A DNA stretch of 64,000 bases. Source: Euclidia mi (taxonomy: Eukaryota > Arthropoda > Insecta > Lepidoptera > Erebidae). Numbering within the stretch: position 1 is the stretch's first letter; every line of letters starts with the position of its first letter. The stretch spans positions 103,085,279 through 103,149,278 of the forward strand of contig OX123182.2 in assembly GCA_944739405.2 (NCBI GenBank). The letters are read 5' to 3'. Both the position numbers and the translations under genes were made by a program. The notes under the pieces are model-generated. The model was not told the DNA's origin. It saw only the letters and a program-made list of their open reading frames with translations, and ran no database searches. This document shows positions 44,606-54,167 of the stretch, in pieces.

Positions 44606-45294
44606 TCTCCACTTTTATTTGCCTGCTTAGTTTTAACCACAAATTACACAATATATAAATTTAATAAGTGACTCGTCAGTATATTTTGATTGCATTCACA
44701 GATTCTATTTTAAAACTGACATTGAGATAATGAACAGACTACAGGTCAACAGCGTATCATAATATTGTTTTGATTGAATAGTCAATTCATAAACAAGAAT
44801 GACTTGCGCGTTCATTCTTGAAACTGGTTAGAGAATCAACATAATTATCTATATTTGTAATACGCAACTAGTTAGTTGTAAATTCTTGGAACTGGCTAGT
44901 TTTTCTGAGAAGGTAGGTATTTGTTTTTGTTATTAAATACATGAGCAGTCAGGTAGGTAAGGTGGTGACGTATGTTGTAATATTACAAAATAGGTAAACA
45001 ATACAACACCCACATGCACACCGTAAATCTAAAGGCCTGCGCAGAAGTGCTAGTTTTCCTTTCCTTCCCTTTAAAATTGTTATGGATTTAAAACAACGTT
45101 GGTTCAAAACAAGGGACTAGAAGTTATGCACATATGTAAGTCCCTTTGGAAGGCTATACCCTCAGCGGGCGGACCAGCGGGGTTTTCAGGCGACCATCGT
45201 TTCATACATTGGTTTACACCGTGAACTAGGTACATACTAACTACGCTACGCTAGCGCTGTAAAATATCCAGGGCCTTCAGCGTGCTAAACTTTA
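44606..45294. other. Intergenic, nothing recognised
   Basis: AT-rich with no supported feature. Hairpin elements begin at 45295. Confidence 0.45.
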
Positions 45295-45467
45295 AGCGCA
45301 GGCCACACCGCCAACTGACGGACGGAGCGGGCGAAGCGGACGACATCGTTTCACCTCTTTTCATACTTGGGTGTTAGTTGGTGGTGTGAACCCAAGTATG
45401 AAAAGAGGTGAAACGATGTCGTCCGCTTCGCCCGCTCCGTCCGTCAGTTGGCGGTGTGGCCTGCGCT
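45295..45467. mobile_element. Perfect 77-bp-arm foldback element
   Basis: Arms 45295-45371 and 45391-45467 are exact reverse complements (77 of 77), loop 19 nt. Ends AGCGCAGGCCACACCGCC. The loop GTTAGTTGGTGGTGTGAA resembles the arm end GTCAGTTGGCGGTGTGGC, so the element may be a rearranged tandem of one unit. GC-rich arms, no coding. Confidence 0.9.
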
Positions 45468-45515
45468 CTAGTTGGCTACAAAGGTCTGATGATGATGATG
45501 ATATTGTTCCATAGA

Positions 45516-45590
45516 ACGGGTTGCCACAAGGCAGTGTACTCGCGCCCACCCTCTTCACATTAACACTAACGACAAATAATTAGGATGTCT
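45516..45590 (+). mobile_element. LINE RT fragment
   Basis: Encodes NGLPQGSVLAPTLFTLTLTTN, the conserved RT motif region of a jockey-like LINE. Only about 75 bp remain. Confidence 0.6.
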
Positions 45591-45888
45591 GAATACATTT
45601 TGATTTGTAAATAAACTTACGGATAGGTTAGGTTAGTTTATAAATTTCCTAGGAAATTTATAAATCTGCGGTTCTCGTTATTTTCCGGTGACATACACAG
45701 ACAACTTGGCGCTCTGAACTCCAACCATTTCAATTGAGCAGACTGAGGCAAAGTGTCAGCCGCACTATTCAGGCTAGACATCTACAATGTCGAAAATAGC
45801 AATGAATACAGATTTAAATATCTATGCTCTATGAAAATAGCATAAAACCCAATCCGACGAATACTCAATCCTGCGCATTTTAGCTTTG

Positions 45889-45939
45889 CTTCTCTCTTGA
45901 AAACCTCCAAAGGCCCTTTGGGGGTTTTCAAGAGAGAAG
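45889..45939. repeat. Short perfect hairpin
   Basis: CTTCTCTCTTGAAAACC and its complement enclose CCAAAGG/CCTTTGG, giving arms of about 24 nt. Possibly the core of a small MITE. Confidence 0.75.
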
Positions 45940-46109
45940 TTCTTGTTATCGTGTCACTGACAACACTAAGCGCGCGCGTGTGGCCGGCGCCGGCCAAACG
46001 CGTGACTCTGAAACCAGCCTAAACAATGTTGGCCCAGTGCTCGGGTACGCGAATGTCATTTCAACGTGCATGATTCTAGTCTCGCAAGGCAAGTCTGCAA
46101 GTGGCTGCC

Positions 46110-49100
46110 GTGTGCGTTCGCGCAGCGGAATGTTGTTGAATTTAAAGATTTTAATTATGCAGATATTTAGTGTATGACGTCGTATAATTGTGTATGGTAA
46201 AAAAAAAATTGTGCATGCAGCCATCGTTGAGAAATTCACCTAAAACTGATTCCGCTGGGCGAACGTTGTCCTGGCGGAACTTTTATTAATCCATTGACTT
46301 TAGAAGAAAAGAGATGTGTCCAAAAATTAGTGTGTATTTGTGTGTAATTGTGTATGTATGAATAAAATTGGTGCATACATAAACTTCGGAGAAATTCAAG
46401 TTTCCGCTACGCGAACGTTTAGCCATTAGCTAGTTTTCATATAAAGCGCTTACATAGAGGGCTGTAGATTTTTACATACGTTGTTTTGAATTTGTTTATA
46501 TTTGTTTAAAAAACAGATTTAGAAAAAATCGTAGGGCTTAAAAGATAAAAATATAAACGTAAAATACGCTTATTAGGTCTTAGTTCTTAAAGTATACACT
46601 TTGGGGTCTAGATTTTCACGTTTATACAAACCTTGTAAGTGTCTGCAACATGTTGCCAAGTATCAATGATGTTCCGTTAGTAATTAAAGAGTTATAGGAA
46701 AATTTACCATGAATAGATCACTGTTTACAAAGCAGTCAAATATCACGACGTTCTACAGGAATTGCATGGTAAAATGTATGCCAATAATTAGTGTATTCAA
46801 TATTCATTCACCTATTCACATGCAAAATTTCATGTCATTAAATTCAGTAATTAAAGAAAAACAATTATAATACTGACTAAGCATCGAAAACCTACATAAC
46901 CCGACCAAGTTCGGATGGCTACAAAAAAGCGGCCGTGCCATATATCTAAGAAACGTTCTTAACTTTCCAATATAGTATCTATTAATATGGTACAGTTGCG
47001 TACACAAGCGTTAGGAAAAAATAAATCAATTGCATTTATTGAATTAAAAATATTTTTAAATAATAACGCCACTATCTACGATAAAAATAAATCTTCAATT
47101 AACAAGTATTTAAATATCTGTGTACAAAAATATTTTTAATTACATATTACATAATTATGTAATTATAATAACGTTAACAAACGCTTGCAACGACAGCAAT
47201 GGACTTAAATGTGTTTTAACTAAAACAGGTTTAATAAACATATTGCCCTCTCTTTTCTTCAAGGATGGAAGTACCGTTTCAAGCGGGAAAGCCCCCTTTC
47301 GCTCATTGTGCGCAGCGCGTTGTCTATTTCCCAGATAGCAACAAACTTGCAGCAAGTTTAAATCAAACTTGCTAGTTTCACTGTGACAAACTTGCATCAA
47401 ACTTGCATGAAGTTTGCTTTTGCAAAGGTTGCACAGGTACAAGGCACAGGTTGGTGGTCCGACAACAGCTGGTCGTCGAGCACCTCCTGCTGTATCTAGG
47501 AGGTCGACCGACCACCAACCTGTGCTCGTCGTCATCCAAATCCTTTCAAAAACCAACTTCATGCAAGTTTGTCACAGTGAAACTAGCAAGTTTGATTTAA
47601 ACTTGCTGCAAGTTTGGCAAATTTGCTTTGTTATCTGGGTTTTTTCACACTAGAATATTTTTGATCAATTCATAACTACAATACTTAGACTATTTAACCA
47701 AAGGACTAGCGTACCGCTTTGAACAAAATAATTCTGCATATTTTGGTGGGGTGCGGGGGAACACGCTCACGTACATAAATAAGTCACTACCAGTACAACG
47801 GTATACAACAATTAAAAAATCGATTCAAGAAGTAGTTTTTTTAAGTTATTAGATTGTTTGATCCACTAAAGTTGCAAAGGGGAACGCTCGTGCATACCTA
47901 GTCCATTAGTTAAATAGTGTAATAAGCTACAATATGATAAATATTTACCTAAACAGTAGTATTTACATGTGGTAATCATTTAATTTCCCTAAGAGGTCTA
48001 TAGTTAGAATTCTGATCCGTGAACTCTTCAATAGAAATTAGCTGTATGAATTTTATTTGTCTTAAATTTTAATAATATATCTAGATTATATCTCAAGTCT
48101 TAAGCGCATACTTAAATAAAGTACCTACGTAAATAGTACCTACTTTCTGTCATAGTCAAATACATTTTAAAAAGTAGGTGTACAAAAGTAAATGACCTAT
48201 AAATTATATTATCGAAACAACAATTGTGTTATCATCTATACCAATTCAATACCGGTATTATACTGTAAATTTTGGGATGTTACCTAAATATATTGCACGG
48301 CCGCTTTTTTGTAGCTATCCGAACTTGGTCGGGTTATGTAGGTTTTCGATGCTTCGTCAGTATTATAATTGTTTTTCTTTAATTACTGAATTTAATGACA
48401 TGAAATTTTGCATGTGAATAGGTGAATGAATATTGAATACACTAATTATTGGCATACATTTTACCATGCAATTCCTTTAGAACGTCGTGATATTTGACTG
48501 CTTTGTAAACAGTGATCTATTCATGGTAAATTGTCCTATAACTCTTTAATTACTAACGGAACATCATTGATACTTGGCAACATGTTGCAGACACTTACAA
48601 GGTTTGTATAAACGTGAAAATCTAGACCCCAAAGTGCATACTTTAAGAACTAAGACCTAATAAGCGTATTTTACGTTTATATTTTTATCTTTTAAACCCT
48701 ACGATTTTTTCTAAATTTGTTTTTTAAACAAATATAATCAAATTCAAAACAACGTATGTAAAAATCTTCAGCTCTCTATGTAAGCGCTTTATATGAAAAC
48801 TAGCTAATGGCCAAACGTTCGCGTAGCGGAAACTTGAATTTCTCCGAAGTTTATGCATGCACCAATTTTATTCATACATACACAATTACACACAAATACA
48901 CACTAATTTTTGGACACATCTCTTTTCTTCTAAAGTCAATGGATTAATAAAAGTTCCGCCAGGACAACGTTCGCCCAGCGGAATCAGTTTTAGGTGAATT
49001 TCTCAACGGTGGCTGCATGCACAAATTTTTTTTTACCATACACAATTATACGACGTCATACACTAAATATCTGCATAATTAAAATCTTTAAATTCAACAA

Positions 49101-49123
49101 CATTCCGCTGCGCGAACGCACAC
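46110..49123. mobile_element. Mutator-like (MULE) foldback element, about 3.0 kb
   Basis: A 3014-bp element with very long TIRs: left arm about 46110-46990, right arm about 48245-49123, co-linear and highly similar in inverted order. Outer ends GTGTGCGTTCGCGCAGCGGA. TSD of 9 bp, GTGGCTGCC, at 46101-46109 and 49124-49132. A 9-bp TSD with long TIRs is the signature of Mutator-like elements. Subterminal words of the type CCGCTRSGCGAACGTT recur in each arm. The 1.25-kb core has no transposase and holds a nested MITE (47330-47639). Non-autonomous. Confidence 0.8.
47330..47639. mobile_element. Foldback MITE nested in the MULE core
   Basis: Ends CCCAGATAGCAA and TTGTTATCTGGG. Inverted arms of about 75 bp rich in AACTTGC/GCAAGTT words. 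A second internal inverted pair, CAGGTTGGTGGTC/GACCACCAACCTG, flanks the centre. TTT on both sides may be the TSD. No protein. Confidence 0.8.
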
Positions 49124-49189
49124 GTGGCTGCCCTGTCTGTGGGGACGCACCACATTCGAACGAAAAATCCTCATTTGCAAATATTATCA

Positions 49190-49425
49190 TTAGACTTCAC
49201 TACATAGCTTGCCGAGCGCCTTCCAGGTTGTTCGGTTGAAAGTAGCTTTTCTGCTACTGGAAGAAAAGTGTACAGGGAACTTGAAACGCCACATCTTTTG
49301 GCGCCTATGGAAGCAGCAGTTAGTTGATGCTGACAGGTGTGATGCTGAAATAATTATCCAGTAAAACCTGCTCACCATCAGGTGCGCTGTCAGCTCGTCT
49401 GCCACCTTTAAAAAAAAGAAAAATG
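49190..49425 (+). mobile_element. LINE 3' UTR-like fragment with A-rich tail
   Basis: CACCATCAGGTGCGCTGTCA then CTCGTCTGCCACCTTTAAAA is the conserved 3' end wording of a very common lepidopteran LINE. Upstream part uncertain. Confidence 0.5.
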
Positions 49426-50036
49426 AGTAGATACGTAACCATTTCTTTGGAGTGAATCGATAAATGCCAAACCAGGCACGCGTGTTCGCCCGCACAAATA
49501 CCTACACATGATGCTTATCCTGTGGGTCTGTGGCCCGTAACTCTGAAAAGTTCAGTCCAGTGTGATGCCCAAGTATTTTGGATGGTTGCAGAGAGCAATA
49601 AAAGACGTTAAAGCTACAATTCGTAGATCTGTTGTGCAGGATTGTGTATTGTGATAAATGAGGTATTTTAATATAGACGCGCCATACTCCCACAAAGCGG
49701 CTCTGAAAAATGGCTACAAATACCAAATAATATCTTGTATGAATATAGAAAGAGAAATTAAATAAATACTACTATAGGGGAGACCTGTTGTTAGAGAGAG
49801 ATAATTTTAGTTGTTTTTCAAATTCTTACACACAAATTATTGTTACGGAGCATACTATCACAACACAGGTTCGCGCGTAACTAAACGGAATGGCGGCAAT
49901 TGCCTTCATTTTAGTTTGCCATTTCAGTGTGCGGGCATCGCATCTATAGGTTTTATATATCTTTTATTGTGATACTACGTTGAATTGGGTTTTTGGCTAA
50001 GTATTTGCAACGTAGGTACCTACCTAGTAGGTAGGT

Positions 50037-50215
50037 CTAGCCTGGGTAATGCGGCTGACAGATTTGACTCTGCCTGCTCAAATGTCTTGGGTGGAGGTGA
50101 TAGGGTGATATAGTGAAGTTGTATGTGTAAACAAATTGAATTGACTCTGGAGATCCTAGTCGGTAGTGAGTGTTAATGTTGAAGAGTGTCGGCACAAGTA
50201 AACTGCCTTGTGGTA
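50037..50215 (-). mobile_element. LINE RT fragment
   Basis: On the minus strand: NGLPQGSLLVPTLFNINTHY and then IQFVYTYNFTIS, the RT motif region through a mutated YADD box (YTYN) of a jockey-like LINE. Dead fragment. Confidence 0.65.
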
Positions 50216-50228
50216 ATCCGTTATTTAC

Positions 50229-50790
50229 ACTGGCGAGCAAAAAATCGACTCACTTCATACTTTCGCACTCAAAGTGCTCTAGTTTTAAAATTAAGACCTA
50301 AATCTTAACTTAGGTCTTAAATTCTTTAAGATCTAGATGTTGGCTTTAAAATGAGTACAAATACTCTTAACTTGTACTCATTTTCTTGAACAATAAATGT
50401 TTTTAAACTTTGCGAGTACTAAAACATAAAAAATTAAGGGAAAAAATTTAAAATAAAAGACTTCATAACATTTTAAATAAACTTTATTACATAATGATTA
50501 CCACTTTAATAACGAATGTTACCCCCTCTTGCTCTGATGACAGCTTCTAAACGGTTCCTCATGGACCCAATGAGGTGCTTCACTCTGTCATGTGGTATAC
50601 CCTCCCATTCCTCGGTCAGAGCCGCTTGCAGGTCAGCTCTTGTACCTGGTGCAGGATCTCTAGCCCGGATTCTTCTCTTTAGGTCATCCCATAAATTTTC
50701 AATAGGATTCAAATCCGGACTACCAATGCACAAACCTGAACTCGTAACAATCAAAGTATGAAACTCTTCAATGTTGCGATTCAAGCTTCC
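50229..50790 (-). pseudogene. Tc1-like transposon fragment: transposase C-terminus and one TIR
   Basis: Minus frame 50784-50506 encodes the end of a Tc1-type DDE transposase: GLCIGSPDLNPIENLWDDLK holds the final catalytic Glu region (PDLNPIE), followed by RRIRARDPAP and the C-terminus AVIRARGGNIRY. The second Asp box (DNAPCH) is missing. To the left, CACTGGCGAGCAAAAAATCG (about 50229) looks like a Tc1 TIR. The right TIR was not found. A different subfamily from the intact Tc1 at 59123-60713. Confidence 0.75.
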
Positions 50791-51809
50791 CTTTGGATCC
50801 CTGGCCGCTGGCTCTGGGTCCGCTTTATATTCTAACCAGATTTCTCCAATATGTTCTTAAGTTCTCTACAAACCAAGAGAATAGGTAGTCCTCGTAGTGA
50901 ATAGGTAGGTCTGAGATCGCTAGCAGAACAACTATGAGACAAGTCATAGGTACATGCCAGCCGTCACCAATCAGCTGAAGATCACGTGGGCTGTGCAGAA
51001 TACGGTGTAGTATTATCAATTGTTAGCCTTCAATTTGCCGGTCTCTACCAGTTGCTTTTTGTGAATTGTGAGATTTTGCTATAATTAGCGCCTTTTTACC
51101 AAGATAAAGATGCTTATGGCATCTAAGACTGTACAAGTGCATACATCAACTTTGGGCGTACATTTATAGCACCACTGATGTGTCCCACTGGACTTGTCTG
51201 ACGCAATGTCTCAAGTGCTTTCATGTCGCGTGAGTTTTGAGGATTAAGCTCTCCCATTGGCAGTAGGTCGCTCTTTATATACAAAGTGTCTTTGTGCGAG
51301 TAGCTTGGTGTAAGTAGAGTGATATATTTCCCTAGTAAATACATACATGTTGCTGCGTCACTCATTTGTTACGCAGCCGGCTCTAAGATAAGAGATTTTA
51401 AAAGCAAGCAAAGTTTCGTAGAGTGCCAAAAACCTCTTACAGCCCATTCTAAAATACATCAATTCAGTTGTCTAATGAGCTGATGGGTGCTTATTAGTGT
51501 GCCTAGATCTTTGTGGATATTACTGTTTTAGTTAATAGGCAGGAAACACCCAGTTGTCATAATTTATGTCCCAGTAGTCTAACAAATCATCTCCCACTCA
51601 AATTAATTTCTGCCTAAGACCTTGAGTGTAATTCTGACGGCGGCCATGCACCCTACATGTTTAGTTGAGATTTTACATGACAGTTCAACTATTTTTAATC
51701 CATATTCATTCTTCTTTCTTTCTCATGTTTCTAGTCAGTAATCAGTTGTTATCCCACTTCTCCCTCTAGTAGAGTTGCCAATAGATACCTAATTTGTCCA
51801 ATTTATAGA
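50791..51809. other. Non-coding, nothing recognised
   Basis: No supported gene or repeat. The short open frames have no recognisable domains. Confidence 0.4.
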
Positions 51810-52025
51810 GGCAGCGAGTGGAGATACTTACTAACAGACTGTTATGCATAGGGTATATGGTTCAAATCTCACGGGTGACGGGACGCACCACTGACTTTCT
51901 GAAGTTATGTGCGTAGGTATTAAACTGTGTTACCGGTTGCCCGTGCCTCGGAGAACACCGTTAAACCGTCGGTCCCTGTTCTTTTCTTAGGGTCAGAGTC
52001 GTAAGGCCTTCGGGCAATCTGAAAA
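51810..52025 (+). mobile_element. SINE-T4, tRNA-like
   Basis: GAGGCAGCGAGTGGAGATAC (A-box region), GTATATGGTTCAAATCTCAC (B box GGTTCAAATC), then a body with TTATGTGCGTAGGTATTAAA and CTCGGAGAACACCGTTAAAC, GTCGGTCCCTGTTC. Same family at 53783-54165, fragments elsewhere. Confidence 0.7.
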
Positions 52026-52489
52026 CTGATCACAAACTAAGCAGAACTTAGAATTCCTAACCCCATCGGTTTTCTAAAATTTTGCGTAACCGTCGTCGCT
52101 CGAAAGTCGCTACTAACTCGCCTGGACGTTAGCGTGAGATACCTACAATCACATCTTGTTGAAGAAAGTCGAGTGGATTTACGCTGGATTTAAATTTATT
52201 TGCAAAATCGACAGATAAAAATCCCTAAGATGACTTGAAAACACGTTTGTTCTTTCCCTTCCTGTCTATTATGGCTCTTGAGTAAATGCCACAACGAGCG
52301 GTGTGGTCACCCACCCAACTGGTGGCCTGTGCAAGCGTTGCTCAACTTTGCCGATCTAATACGAATGGTAAGTCAAGATGACCGTTTGTGGGTTGTACCT
52401 ACTTGGACATTTATTTATCTTCGTCTTAGTACCAGTGTCAGTTTCTTCAGGGCTAATGCAAATTCCTCATTAACAAAGATCTTCATGGC
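52026..52489. other. Non-coding, nothing recognised
   Basis: The 87-codon frame at 52278 has no recognisable domain and runs into a SINE fragment. Not accepted as a gene. Confidence 0.4.
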
Positions 52490-52615
52490 AGACGCGACTG
52501 ACGACGGAACTCTGAGGCACGAAGCAAGGGATAATTCATAATTTAATGCGCATAACTTTAAAAAGTCAGTGGTGCGCGCCGTGGATTTGAACCCGATACC
52601 CTCTTCTGGCTGCCT
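52490..52615 (-). mobile_element. SINE-T4 fragment
   Basis: On the minus strand: GGGTATCGGGTTCAAATCCA (B box), CGGCGCGCACCACTGACTTT, TTATGCGCATTAAATTATGA. Diverged copy of the 51810 family. Confidence 0.6.
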
Positions 52616-52848
52616 GCGCTGTCCTAGGATACCTACATTTTTTATTCGAAAGACTGGAAGTCTGCAAACCCGTACATAGCCAGCGTGGTGTATTATGGCC
52701 TAACCTTCTCACAGTGAGAAGGGTCATTATCGGGTATTCGGTGCACCAGCGATGGAGAGGTCATTTATTAAAGTAGGTACTGCATTGTCCGTGTCTGCTC
52801 ATTTTATTCCAACTAGCATGTGCATGAAGATGAAGATCTTTGACTGCA

Positions 52849-53075
52849 CGGTTGGCGTAGTGGTTTAAGCGGCCGCCTCATCGCTTGACACTGCGCCGAA
52901 GTGTTGTGGGTTCGATCCCCACACGAGACAACACTTTGTGTGATTCATAAATTGTTGTTTCGAGTCTGGGTGTTTATTGTGTCCGTTAGTGGTATGTTTG
53001 TAAAGTCCCCCGCGACACAGGATTTATTCCTAATGCTCGTAGTCTTTATAAAAAAAAAAGTGCATGCCGCCCAAA
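52849..53075 (+). mobile_element. SINE-T3, tRNA-derived
   Basis: A box GCACGGTTGGCGTAGTGGTT and B box GTGGGTTCGATCCCCACACG are spaced about 45 bp apart. The body has GTCTGGGTGTTTATTGTGTC and the end GTCTTTATAAAAAAAAAAGT. A real tRNA acceptor stem is absent. A fragment lies in the gawky intron (33714-33800). Confidence 0.75.
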
Positions 53076-53468
53076 GTTTAGCTATTATCTGATATTTGAT
53101 CAAAGCATCGTAGTAGGCGTCAAATGACTCAATTTAAGAGAATACTAAATAGTAAATGAGGCTAATTTAGCATGCCTGCCTTGATTTCGGTCCTCGGCGA
53201 ATAAGAAGAACTCTCAAAATTGTTAAGAGACAATTTAGACACTTTGCGTCGTCAACGAATTCTTGATGTCTGAACTTGTCCGAACTTAAACAAGTTTACG
53301 CTAAAATTAATTAGATTGCGCGTCTTGTCTATTTCATATGCCTATACACGCTCATCATTCACCTATGATATGTAGGTAGATATGAGAATATAAAAATCAA
53401 ACATTTACCGGATGAGACCACTCGATAAGTTAGCGCCTAAGTGATAATTTAAATTATAAAGTAGTTAA
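53076..53468. other. Non-coding, nothing recognised
   Basis: AT-rich spacer between SINEs. Confidence 0.45.
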
Positions 53469-53703
53469 CCGTCCGTGTGGTGACGGATTAAGAATACGGA
53501 ATGTCATAACCCATATCATCCCATATGGGTGTCGTAAGAGCCGACAGAGGCAGCATGTTATGCAGAGAACAGCACTGTAAAAGAAAGAAAACTTGACACC
53601 AACTCAATACCAACCTGTTTGGTCAGCATGGTATAGTTGGCCAATTTAGTGGCCTTCAAAGGAGAGGCCTAGTCCAGCAGTGGACTGTTAAAGGCTGATG
53701 ATG
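53469..53703 (+). mobile_element. SINE-R copy 3
   Basis: Plus-oriented copy. TSD AAAGTAGTTAA at 53458-53468 and 53704-53714. Starts CCGTCCGTGTGGTGACGGAT and ends TTAAAGGCTGATGATG. Its 3' end matches the RTE terminus. Confidence 0.85.
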
Positions 53704-53782
53704 AAAGTAGTTAACACTTCCTGCCTACGACCTATATGTTGCAGGATTTACTTATAGGTAGGTAGGTATACGCTGTGGTGTG

Positions 53783-54165
53783 AGGCAGCGATAGCCTAGT
53801 GGAGATACCAACAGACTGCCATGCAGAGGGTATCGGGTTCCAATCCACGGCGCGCACCAATGCCTTTTCGGAGTTATGTGCGTATTGAATTGTCAATTAT
53901 CGCTTGTCCCGTGTTGTGTCATGTCGTGTTGTTGTTTCTCGGAGAGCACGTTAAGCCGTCGGTCCCGGTTGTCATGAAGATCTTTGACAGTCGTTATAAG
54001 GCGTCATTACCTGTCATACATACATATCACCTTCTAAATAAACTGACACTAGCCGTCGGTCCCGATTGTCATGAAGATCTTTGACAGTCGTTATAAGCTA
54101 AACCTAGTCCAACCTCTCTGGGTATAAGGCGTCATTACCTTCTAAATAAACTGACACTTGGTAAT
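53783..54165 (+). mobile_element. SINE-T4 with internal tandem duplication
   Basis: Head GAGGCAGCGATAGCCTAGTG (A box), B box CGGGTTCCAATCC, body TCGGAGAGCACGTTAAGCCG. The segment CCGTCGGTCCCGGTTGTCAT...CTTCTAAATAAACTGACACT occurs twice (about 53958-54050 and 54053-54165). Directly abuts the 5' truncation point of LINE-D. Confidence 0.7.
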
Positions 54166-54167
54166 TG

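Noticed and set aside
52849..52925. Possible tRNA gene in SINE-T3
   Set aside because: Same reason: B box is good but no cloverleaf end; retroelement tail follows.
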